From Hymenobacter edaphi (GTDB lineage Bacteria > Bacteroidota > Bacteroidia > Cytophagales > Hymenobacteraceae): a stretch of 64,000 nucleotides of DNA. Below are positions 43,567 to 51,372 of this stretch, piece by piece (within the stretch, counting starts at the first letter, position 1; every line of letters starts with the position of its first letter). The notes under the pieces were generated by a model that saw nothing but the letters and a program-made list of their open reading frames with translations, was not told where the DNA came from and made no database searches. A program made the position numbers and the translations under genes. Where the stretch lies: NCBI RefSeq assembly GCF_003258365.1, contig NZ_QHKM01000010.1, forward strand, positions 96,714 through 160,713. Direction: 5' to 3'.

Positions 43567-46500
43567 ATGAAATACCCCGAATACAAACAGCCCTTCGACT
43601 ACGCCAAAGTCGGCTCCGACATCCTGAGCTGGTGGCAGCAGAACCACATCTTCGAGCAGAGCGTGTCGACCCGCGAGGGCCGCGACACCTTCGTGTTCTA
43701 CGAAGGCCCGCCCTCGGCCAACGGCGCCCCCGGCATCCACCACGTGATGGCCCGGACGGTAAAGGACATCTTCTGCCGCTACCAGACGCTCAACGGCAAG
43801 CAGGTGCACCGCAAAGGCGGCTGGGACACCCACGGCCTGCCCATCGAACTGCAGGTGGAGAAAGAGCTGGGCATCACCAAGGAGGACATCGGCAAGAAAA
43901 TCAGCGTCGAGGAGTACAACCAGCGCTGCCGCGAGACGGTGATGCGCTTCAAGCACCAGTGGGACGAGCTGACCGAAAAGATGGGCTACTGGGTGGACCT
44001 CTCGGACCCCTACATCACCTTCGAGCCCGCGTACATCGAAAGCTGCTGGGCCCTGCTCAAGAAGCTCTACGACAAGGGCCTGCTCTACAAGGGCTACACC
44101 ATCCAGCCGTACTCCCCGGCCGCCGGCACCGGCTTGTCCTCGCACGAGCTGAACCAGCCCGGCACCTACAAGGACGTGAAGGACACGACAATCGTGGCCG
44201 AGTTCGAGGTGAAGCGGGATGAGCAGTCGGACAAGCTGTTTGCGCTGGCCGACGGCCTGCCCGTGTTCATCATGGCTTGGACGACTACGCCCTGGACCCT
44301 GCCGGCCAACACTGGCCTGGCGGTGGGCAAGAACATCCGCTACGCCGTCGTCCGCACCTTCAACCCCTACACCTACGAGCCGCAGGTGGTGGTGCTGGCC
44401 AAGGATTTGGTGAGCCGCTACTTCACCGAAAAAGGTGCCCAGGTGGCCCTCGAAGACTACATAGCCGGCGACAAAGTGCTGGCCTGGCAGCAGCTGGGCG
44501 AGTTCAGCGGCGCCGAGTTGGCGGGCATCAAGTACGAGCGTCTGTTCGGCACCGAAGCCGGTTTCCCGGCCTTCGAAGGGGAGGAGCGGGCCTTCCGCGT
44601 CATCGTGGGCGACTTCGTGACCACCGAGGACGGCACCGGCATCGTGCACATCTCGCCGACCTTCGGCGCGGATGACTTCCGGGTCGCCCAGCAGAACGAC
44701 GTGCCCGCTTTGCTGGTCGCCGACGACCAGGGCAAGCTCGGGCCCATCGTGGACCGCACCGGGCGCTACGTGGCGCAGATGGGCGAATTCGGCGGGCGCT
44801 GGGTGAAAAACTACGACGGCCACGACGAATCGGCCGCTGACTACCGCACCCTCGACGTGGACATCAGCGTGCGCCTGAAGGAGCGCGGCCGGGCCTTCAA
44901 GGTGGAGAAGTACGAGCACACCTACCCGCACTGCTGGCGGACGGATAAGCCCGTGCTCTACTACCCGCTCGACTCGTGGTTTATCAAGACCACGGCCGTG
45001 AAGGAGCGCCTCATCGAGCTTAACAAAACCATCAACTGGAAGCCCGAAAGCACCGGCACCGGCCGCTTCGGCAACTGGCTGGAAAACCTGGTCGACTGGA
45101 ACCTGAGCCGCTCCCGCTACTGGGGCACCCCGCTGCCCATCTGGCGCACGCAGGATGGCTCGGAGGAGCTGTGCATCGGCTCCATCGCCGAGCTGAGCGC
45201 CGAAATCGACAAGGCCGTGGCCGCCGAGGTGATGACGCATAACCCCATCAAGACCGGGGAAATGACCGACCTGCACCGGCCCTACGTGGACGATATTTTC
45301 CTCGTCTCGCCGTCGGGGCAGCCCATGTACCGCGAACCGGACCTCATCGACGTGTGGTTCGACAGCGGCGCCATGCCCTACGCGCAGTGGCACTACCCCT
45401 TCGAAAATCACGAGAAATTCCAGCGCAATTTCCCGGCGGATTTCATTGCCGAGGGCGTCGACCAGACCCGTGGCTGGTTCTTCACCCTGCACGCGCTGGG
45501 CGTGATGCTGGAGGATTCGGTGGCGTTCAAAAACGTCATTGCCAACGGCTTGGTGCTGGATAAGAACGGCAACAAGATGTCGAAGCGCCTCGGCAACGCC
45601 ATCGACCCGTTCAAAACCATCGACCAGTACGGCCCCGACGCCACCCGCTGGTACATGATTGCCAACGCCCAGCCCTGGGACAACCTCAAGTTTGACCTCG
45701 CCGGCATCACGGAGGTGCAGCGCCGCTTTTTCGGCACGCTGTTCAACACCTACTCGTTCTACGCCCTCTACGCCAACCTCGACGAGTTCCAGGCCCGCGA
45801 ATTCGACCGCGTGCCCGTGGCCGAGCTGACCGAGCTGGACCGCTGGATCCTGTCGAAACTCCAGTCGCTCATCCTCGAAGTGCGCGGCCATTTCGACAAC
45901 TACGACCCCACGAAAGCCGCCCGCGCCATCCAGGATTTCGTCACCGACCAGCTCTCCAACTGGTACGTGCGCCTCTCCCGTGGCCGCTTCCGCAAGGGCG
46001 AGCTTACAGCCGACAAAAAAGCCGCCTTCGAGACCCTGCAGCAGTGCCTGGTGGTGGTGGCCCAGCTGATGTCGCCTATCGCGCCCTTCTTCGGCGAGTG
46101 GCTCTACAAGAACATGACCGACGGCATGCGCGCCGAGGCCACCGAAAAAGGCACGCCCCTGCGCTACGAATCGGTACACCTGACGGAGCTGGTGCAGGCC
46201 GAGGAAAGCCTCATCGACCAGGCCCTGGAGGAACGCATGGAGCTGGCCCAGCGCATCAGCTCCCTGACGCACTCGTTGCGCAAGAAATCGGTGCTGAAGG
46301 TGCGCCAGCCCCTGCAGCGCATCCTCGTGCCGGTGCTGACGGAAACGACGCGGGAGCAGGTAGGGAAGGTGGAAGACCTCATCTGCGCCGAGGTGAACGT
46401 GAAGCACGTGGAGTTCCTCGACGATACCAGCGGCGTGCTGGTGAAGTCGGTGAAGCCCAACTTCAAGCGCCTGGGCCAGCAGTTCGGCCCGCGTCTGAAG

Positions 46501-46971
46501 GCCGTGGCCGCCCGCATTCAGCAGATGACCGCGGAGGAAATCAGCCAGCTCGAAAAAGCCGGTCAGCTGGCGGTAGAGGTTGACGGTCAGCCCGTCACGC
46601 TCACGCCCGAGGACGTGGAAATCCGCACCGAGGATTTGCCCGGTTGGCTGGTGGCCACCGACGGTCCGCTCACCGTGGCCCTCGACGTGACCCTGACCGA
46701 CGAGCTGCGCCACGAGGGCGTAGCCCGCGAGCTGGTGAACCGCCTGCAGAACCTGCGCAAGGATTCGGGCCTAGAAGTGCAGGACAAAATCCGCGTCACC
46801 CTGGGCGCCGACCAGCCCGAACTGGTGCAGGCCGTCGAGAATTTCGGCGACTACATCCGCACGGAAGTGCAGGCCGTGTCGCTGGATCTGGTGAGCGGTT
46901 TCACGGAAGGTTCCGTGCTCGAATTCGACGAGTACAAGGTACCGGCGCGGGTGGATGTCGTAAGAAGCTGA
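43567..46971 (+). CDS. ileS: Isoleucine--tRNA ligase
   Basis: Charges tRNA-Ile and edits Val-tRNA-Ile; 1134 residues, the long eukaryote-like/Bacteroidota type. The HIGH-type motif is GAPGIHHVMART (about residues 54-65). The editing domain includes MAWTTTPWTLPANTGLAVG and the KMSKR motif is NKMSKRLGNAIDPF (near residue 671). The C-terminal tRNA-binding region starts around LDRWILSKLQSL and contains no zinc finger. It is followed by a hairpin and lspA, a common neighbour of ileS. Confidence 0.97.
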   Translation: MKYPEYKQPFDYAKVGSDILSWWQQNHIFEQSVSTREGRDTFVFYEGPPSANGAPGIHHVMARTVKDIFCRYQTLNGKQVHRKGGWDTHGLPIELQVEKELGITKEDIGKKISVEEYNQRCRETVMRFKHQWDELTEKMGYWVDLSDPYITFEPAYIESCWALLKKLYDKGLLYKGYTIQPYSPAAGTGLSSHELNQPGTYKDVKDTTIVAEFEVKRDEQSDKLFALADGLPVFIMAWTTTPWTLPANTGLAVGKNIRYAVVRTFNPYTYEPQVVVLAKDLVSRYFTEKGAQVALEDYIAGDKVLAWQQLGEFSGAELAGIKYERLFGTEAGFPAFEGEERAFRVIVGDFVTTEDGTGIVHISPTFGADDFRVAQQNDVPALLVADDQGKLGPIVDRTGRYVAQMGEFGGRWVKNYDGHDESAADYRTLDVDISVRLKERGRAFKVEKYEHTYPHCWRTDKPVLYYPLDSWFIKTTAVKERLIELNKTINWKPESTGTGRFGNWLENLVDWNLSRSRYWGTPLPIWRTQDGSEELCIGSIAELSAEIDKAVAAEVMTHNPIKTGEMTDLHRPYVDDIFLVSPSGQPMYREPDLIDVWFDSGAMPYAQWHYPFENHEKFQRNFPADFIAEGVDQTRGWFFTLHALGVMLEDSVAFKNVIANGLVLDKNGNKMSKRLGNAIDPFKTIDQYGPDATRWYMIANAQPWDNLKFDLAGITEVQRRFFGTLFNTYSFYALYANLDEFQAREFDRVPVAELTELDRWILSKLQSLILEVRGHFDNYDPTKAARAIQDFVTDQLSNWYVRLSRGRFRKGELTADKKAAFETLQQCLVVVAQLMSPIAPFFGEWLYKNMTDGMRAEATEKGTPLRYESVHLTELVQAEESLIDQALEERMELAQRISSLTHSLRKKSVLKVRQPLQRILVPVLTETTREQVGKVEDLICAEVNVKHVEFLDDTSGVLVKSVKPNFKRLGQQFGPRLKAVAARIQQMTAEEISQLEKAGQLAVEVDGQPVTLTPEDVEIRTEDLPGWLVATDGPLTVALDVTLTDELRHEGVARELVNRLQNLRKDSGLEVQDKIRVTLGADQPELVQAVENFGDYIRTEVQAVSLDLVSGFTEGSVLEFDEYKVPARVDVVRS

Positions 46972-46978
46972 GCTACAG

Positions 46979-47013
46979 GTACCGGGCGGCGACGTACATT
47001 CGCCGCCCGGTAC
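46979..47013 (+). terminator. Hairpin after ileS
   Basis: A perfect 14-bp stem (46979-46992 with 47000-47013), seven bases after the stop. No T-tract. A weaker inverted repeat (about 47019-47037 with 47101-47121) follows in the same gap. Confidence 0.65.
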
Positions 47014-47196
47014 ACCGGCGCACAAAACGCCGGCGGAATAGTCTGAAACAGTCCAAAATCCACATTTCCGGTCCGCCCAGGCCGAATCCATCAGCATAAA
47101 TCCCCGCCGAGTTTTGTGCCGGGGCAGCATAAGATTGGGGTGAGCGTTGTGCTTTGCATTGTGCAATTTCATCCCGGCCGCCAAATCCGCGAATTC

Positions 47197-47835
47197 ATGA
47201 AATACTGGAAGTACTACCTGTTTGCCCTGCTCGTAATTGCCATCGACCAACTCTCGAAGTGGGCCGTGCACACCTACATGCAGCCGGGCATGCCGGGCGA
47301 AATCCCGCTGATAGGCGACTGGTTTAAGCTCCACTACACCCTGAATCCCGGCATGGCTTTCGGCGTGGAACTGCCGCCGCCCTACGGCAAAGTCATCCTC
47401 ACCCTGTTCCGCCTGCTGGCCGTGACGGGCATAGCTTACTACATCTACCGCCTCTGGAAAACCGGCGCGCCAAAAGGCCTGATCTGGTGCATTGCCGCCA
47501 TCCTGGGCGGGGCCATCGGCAACCTGGTCGACTCCGTTTTCTACGGCGTCATCTATAACAACGCCCCCTTCGGCGCCCCCACGCCCTGGCTGCACGGCCA
47601 AGTTATCGACATGCTCTACCTCGACCTCTACGAGGGCTTCCTGCCCGATTCCTGGCCGCTGGTGGGCAACATGCACCTCTCGCTCTGGCCCATCTTCAAC
47701 ATCGCCGACTCAGCCATTTTCCTGGGCGTAGTCTTCATCCTGCTAAACCAGACGCGGTTTTTCCAGCACCACGAGGAGCAAAAAGCCCAGCCGAACGAGC
47801 ACCGGCCGGACGCGGAAGCGGCGGAGGTGGTGTAG
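47197..47835 (+). CDS. lspA: Signal peptidase II (lipoprotein)
   Basis: Cleaves prolipoprotein signal peptides at the inner membrane; 212 residues, longer than the about 165 of E. coli. The four membrane helices are visible. Conserved blocks: AIDQLSKWAV, HYTLNPGMAFGVE, GGAIGNLVDSV with catalytic Asp near residue 111, and FNIADSAIFLGV with the second Asp near 170. The extra length is an insertion between the two Asp blocks (about 115-160, aromatic and Pro-rich) plus a hydrophilic tail. ATG 47197 is chosen because it starts helix 1; the frame runs open to 47116. Confidence 0.94.
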   Translation: MKYWKYYLFALLVIAIDQLSKWAVHTYMQPGMPGEIPLIGDWFKLHYTLNPGMAFGVELPPPYGKVILTLFRLLAVTGIAYYIYRLWKTGAPKGLIWCIAAILGGAIGNLVDSVFYGVIYNNAPFGAPTPWLHGQVIDMLYLDLYEGFLPDSWPLVGNMHLSLWPIFNIADSAIFLGVVFILLNQTRFFQHHEEQKAQPNEHRPDAEAAEVV

Positions 47836-47848
47836 ACACTATCTAAAA

Positions 47849-48361
47849 ATGATTACTCAATTATTGAAAACGCTCATAACTGCCCTGTTATGGGCGTTTT
47901 CACTTTATGCACGGGCACAAACGCCATCCATAAAGCTCGATTTGAAAGCAGTGAAGTACAACGCTAAGCAGCGAGTCTTGGAGCTATCGGCTGTGATTTC
48001 GACTACCGATTCAGCGGTTGTATTTTACAAGCCCGAGGAATGGAATTTCTGCGCAAGCCTAATCTACGTTGGCTTTGAAGACTGCCGCAGCAAAGTGAAA
48101 GGGCATTATTTCCCCTGTAAGGCCGTGATGGATCTGGACCGCGTTATTCTTACGAAGGAAAGTAGCGTTGTTTTAACTCCTCATCAACCTTATCAACTTC
48201 GGATAAAACTCAGGCTGAGTCGTATTTATCCGGCCTTGAAATCCGGTCACTGTTACGTCGTTAAGCTGCGCATAGACCACGAATATCTTGGTTATGGTCT
48301 GCCTGAAAGGGCATTTAAAGGGCATGCTGAGGCCAATGTTCTACGGTTTACCATGCCATGA
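47849..48361 (+). CDS. Secreted orphan protein of lower GC
   Basis: A 170-residue protein with a clear signal peptide (LLKTLITALLWAFSLYARAQ) and a beta-rich remainder (KLDLKAVKYNAKQRVLELSAVIS, YQLRIKLRLSRIYPAL, CYVVKLRIDHEYLG) containing five cysteines. I do not recognise the family. Base composition is clearly lower in GC than the genes on both sides, with codons such as TTA and ATA rarely used nearby, suggesting recent acquisition. It starts 13 bp after lspA and precedes the broken gene at 48414. Confidence 0.72.
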   Translation: MITQLLKTLITALLWAFSLYARAQTPSIKLDLKAVKYNAKQRVLELSAVISTTDSAVVFYKPEEWNFCASLIYVGFEDCRSKVKGHYFPCKAVMDLDRVILTKESSVVLTPHQPYQLRIKLRLSRIYPALKSGHCYVVKLRIDHEYLGYGLPERAFKGHAEANVLRFTMP

Positions 48362-48413
48362 AATCCTGACCTTATTTAGTTTCTTCTGTTCTTGTAGATA
48401 GTCAGCTATTCCC

Positions 48414-48802
48414 ATGCTCCGCAAACATAAATTCATCAGCCGCGAAGACCTGCAAGCCAACCCCGACACGCTTTACGTTTTCGGGGACAACGAGCGGCGG
48501 CGCGGCTACTGCGGGCAGGCCAAAGCCATGCGCGGCGAGCCAAACGAGGTAGGAGTGAGGACCTGACGCCGGTTTTCGCCCGCACCGCTCCCGACGAATT
48601 CTGGACCGACGACACCTACGGGCAGAACTGCCGCTTTATCGACGAGGACCTGACGCCGGTTTTCGCCCACCTGCGCGCCGGTGGCCCTGTTGTGCTGCCC
48701 GAAGACGGCCTCGGCACCGGCTTGGCCGAGCTGCCAACCCGCGCCCCGCGTACCTTTGCCTACCTGCAGGAGCAGCTGCGGCGACTGGAAGCCACCGCCT
48801 AA
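48414..48802 (+). pseudogene. Gene broken by a 23-bp templated insertion (FGDN/MRGEPN family)
   Basis: The reading frame from ATG 48414 (LYVFGDNERRRGYCGQAKAMRGEPNEVGV) hits TGA at about 48564. The cause is a copy of downstream sequence: 48557-48581 is identical over 25 bp to 48644-48668. Removing 23 bp (48558-48580) restores one open frame to TAA 48802, 121 residues. It then continues RTAPDEFWTDDTYGQNCRFIDEDL to PTRAPRTFAYLQEQLRRLEA. The N-terminus matches a small bacterial/phage family I recall as reading FGDN..RRG.GGQA..MRGEPN..G; its function is unknown to me. The two fragments could be expressed separately but more likely the gene is dead. Confidence 0.82.
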
Positions 48803-48862
48803 GCGTTTTTCAGACCCGCCAGACGCCCGAAAGCTGCCAACCAAAGCCACACCCCACCAATC

Positions 48863-48904
48863 GTCCACGAAATCCGTGCAATCCGTCAAATCCGAAAAAT
48901 CCGT
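48863..48904 (-). repeat. Third copy of the CGGATT-type repeat, overlapping a start codon
   Basis: Built of the same 9-bp units as the 45-bp arms at 15882 and 16064 (here AATCCGTGC, AATCCGTCA, AATCCGAAA, AATCCGTGA). Its first 25 bases match 16064-16088. It runs into the GTG start of the ABC gene. Confidence 0.8.
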
Positions 48905-50900
48905 GATTCTGGAAGTCCGCGACCTGACCATCGACTTCGCCTCGCAGTACGGCCTGACGCGGGCGGTGGAGGGCGTGTCGTTTCAGCTGCGGGCGGGCGA
49001 GACGGTAGCCATTGTGGGCGAGTCGGGCTCGGGCAAGTCGGTAACCTCGCTGGCCATGCTGGGGCTGATTCCGATGCCGCCCGGCCGGCTGAGTGGGGGA
49101 GAGGCCCGTTTTCAGTCCGAGGCGCTGGGCGGCGAAGTGGATTTGCTGCGCCTTTCGGAAGCCGAGCTGCAGCGGGTGCGCGGCAACGAAATATCGTTCA
49201 TCTTCCAGGAGCCCATGACCTCCCTGAACCCCGTGCATACCTGCGGGGCGCAAGTGGTGGAGGCCCTGCGGCTGCACACCACGCTGAGCAAAACCGAAGC
49301 GGAGGCGCGCACCATCGAGCTGTTTACCGAAGCCCAGCTGCCGCGGCCAGCGGAAATATTCAAGAGCTACCCCCACGAAATCAGCGGCGGGCAGAAACAG
49401 CGCGTGATGATTGCCATGGCCATGGCCTGCCAGCCCGCCATCCTCATTGCCGACGAGCCCACCACCGCCCTCGACGTGACGGTGCAGGCCCGCATCCTGC
49501 AGCTCATCGACGATTTGCGCCGGCAGCGCAACACGGCGGTCCTCTTCATCACCCACGACCTGGGCGTGGTGGCCGAAATTGCCGACCGCATTCTGGTGAT
49601 GTACCGCGGCAAAGTGGTAGAGCAGGGCCGGGTGCTCGACATCTTCACTAATCCCCAGCACCCGTACACCAAGGGCCTGCTGGCCTGCCGCCCAAAACTT
49701 TCGCTGGGCCGAAAAAAACTTCCCACGGTAGCCGATTTCATGCAGGAAGACGCCGCCGGGGTCTTCTCCGTCACTCCAAGTGCCGCGCTGCAAAGCTCTG
49801 CTAACGAAACAGCTGCGCAAATCATCGAGTCCCCTCAGAACGGGAGTGACATTGACAAGATGTTTCCCGTGGAACATTCTACTGTTCCACGGCCCGACGG
49901 TACGCTCACCGGCTTCGAAACCGCGCCGCTGCTGGAAACCGGGCAGGTGCCGCCAACTGCCGATGCGCCCGTAATTGCGGAACCAGCCGATTCGTCGGCC
50001 CCGTCGTTCAACGATAGTGGTAGTACGACGCAGAGCCGTACTACCACCTCGGCCGCGCCGGTTGCGCCTCTGGGCGAGGTGCTGCTAAGCGTGCAGGACT
50101 TGCGCGTGTACTATCCCGTCCGCAAGGGCTTCCTGAGCCGGCAGAAGGAATACGTGCGCGCCGTCGACGGCGTGAGCTTCGATATTCGCCGGGGCGAAAC
50201 CGTGGGGCTGGTAGGGGAATCGGGCTGCGGCAAGACCACGCTGGGCCGCACGCTGCTGCGGCTGGTGGAACCAACCAGCGGCAAGATTCTGTTCGAGGGC
50301 AACGACTGGGCGAAGCTCTCAACCGGGGAACTGCGCCGTCGCCGCCGCGACTTTCAGATGGTCTTCCAGGACCCTTACGCGGCGCTCAACCCCATGCTGA
50401 CCGTGGGCGAGGCTATTCTTGAACCGATGCGCGTGCACAACGTCGGCGGTACCAGGGCCCAGCAAAAAGCGCGGGTGCTGGAACTGCTGCGTACCGTGGG
50501 CCTGAAGGAGGAACACTACCTGCGCTACCCGCACGAGTTCAGCGGCGGGCAGCGGCAGCGCATCTGCATTGCCCGGGCGCTGGCTCTGCAGCCCAAGTGC
50601 ATCATCTGCGACGAATCCGTCTCGGCGCTGGATGTCTCGGTGCAGGCCCAGGTGCTCAACCTGCTCAATGACCTCAAGCGCGACTTCGGCATCACCTACC
50701 TCTTCATCACCCACGACCTGTCGGTAGCCCGCTTTATGTCCGACCGCCTGCTGGTGATGAGTGCCGGCCAGATCGTGGAGCAGGGCAACGCCGCCGACAT
50801 CTACGCCAACCCCCGGCACGAGTACACCCAGCGCCTACTGGCCGCCATTCCGAAGGATACGCCCGAGGATATCCGCGCCGCCGTGGCAAGGCGGATGTAG
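48903..50900 (+). CDS. Fused two-domain peptide-type ABC transporter ATPase (DppD-DppF-like)
   Basis: A 665-residue protein with two complete ABC domains. Domain 1: Walker A GESGSGKS (about 37-44), signature ISGGQKQRV (about 160), Walker [11 protein letters not shown]. Domain 2: Walker [10 protein letters not shown] (about 438), signature FSGGQRQRI (about 543), Walker [10 protein letters not shown]. Both resemble OppD/OppF, so substrate is probably peptide, nickel or similar. A linker (about 283-393) is Ser/Ala/Thr-rich and its DNA holds a parS-like site. GTG 48903 is chosen because the ABC fold begins there ([11 protein letters not shown]); it lies inside a dispersed repeat. No permease gene is adjacent. 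Confidence 0.9.
   Translation: MILEVRDLTIDFASQYGLTRAVEGVSFQLRAGETVAIVGESGSGKSVTSLAMLGLIPMPPGRLSGGEARFQSEALGGEVDLLRLSEAELQRVRGNEISFIFQEPMTSLNPVHTCGAQVVEALRLHTTLSKTEAEARTIELFTEAQLPRPAEIFKSYPHEISGGQKQRVMIAMAMACQPAILIADEPTTALDVTVQARILQLIDDLRRQRNTAVLFITHDLGVVAEIADRILVMYRGKVVEQGRVLDIFTNPQHPYTKGLLACRPKLSLGRKKLPTVADFMQEDAAGVFSVTPSAALQSSANETAAQIIESPQNGSDIDKMFPVEHSTVPRPDGTLTGFETAPLLETGQVPPTADAPVIAEPADSSAPSFNDSGSTTQSRTTTSAAPVAPLGEVLLSVQDLRVYYPVRKGFLSRQKEYVRAVDGVSFDIRRGETVGLVGESGCGKTTLGRTLLRLVEPTSGKILFEGNDWAKLSTGELRRRRRDFQMVFQDPYAALNPMLTVGEAILEPMRVHNVGGTRAQQKARVLELLRTVGLKEEHYLRYPHEFSGGQRQRICIARALALQPKCIICDESVSALDVSVQAQVLNLLNDLKRDFGITYLFITHDLSVARFMSDRLLVMSAGQIVEQGNAADIYANPRHEYTQRLLAAIPKDTPEDIRAAVARRM
49861..49876. 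promoter_or_regulatory. parS-like site within the ABC gene linker
   Basis: TGTTTCCCGTGGAACA differs from the site at 59142 at one base. A half-site, TGTTCCACGG, follows at 49883-49892. It lies in the non-conserved linker of the ABC gene, where coding constraint is low. A candidate ParB-binding site, 18.5 kb from the probable origin. Confidence 0.55.
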
Positions 50901-51005
50901 CGCGAACTTTCCGTTCGCGTTTTGTTGCTGACACAGGGCACGCACGCTCTGCCGGTGGTTCCGGGGTTATTCTTCTGCAAAACGCGAACGGAAAGCTCGC
51001 GCTGC
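50897..51005. repeat. 28-bp inverted repeat pair after the ABC gene
   Basis: Arms 50897-50924 and 50978-51005 are near-perfect inverses (few mismatches), separated by 53 bp. The left arm overlaps the ABC stop codon. The unit contains GCGAACTTTCCGTTCGCG, itself a partial palindrome, and looks like another dispersed Hymenobacter-type repeat; it may also act as terminator. Confidence 0.75.
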
Positions 51006-51372
51006 ATCATTACCGCCCGTTTAAGCCCATCAATTCATTTACCCTGATTCCGCCGCGCCTAAAACCCCAAGCGTAGCGTATAGCGCCTGAAAACCGCTTA
51101 ATACAACCGTCGTTACCCCCGCGTATCCACTACCGCAGCACCTTGCTTACTGCTGATATATTCAGAAGTTCTTTTCTTTCGCACAACTTAACCCGGTCAG
51201 CCCTCGAACACTAGGCCGACCACCCCGCGCCGGACGCAACAAAATCTGCCCGACGCGCATATTCATCCCGCAGGCCCGCCCATTTCGGAGCGCCGATTCG
51301 CCTGCGTTTTTCCCGCTAACTCGCCGCCCGTCAGAGATACCCAAAAGCAGCCCGGCGGCGACCCTTTTCACC
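51006..51372. other. Gene-free upstream region of rnr
   Basis: About 370 bp of lower-GC sequence. No gene, tRNA or strong hairpin is visible. A pyrimidine-rich TTCTTTTCTTTCGC at 51170-51185 is the only promoter-like stretch I notice. Confidence 0.5.

Noticed and set aside
43528..46713. A 1061-codon minus-strand frame over ileS
   Set aside because: Shadow of the ileS coding sequence; no domain or start context.
48681..48902. Upstream in-frame extension of the ABC ATPase
   Set aside because: It is the out-of-frame reading of the pseudogene 3' end plus the dispersed repeat; the ABC fold begins at 48903.
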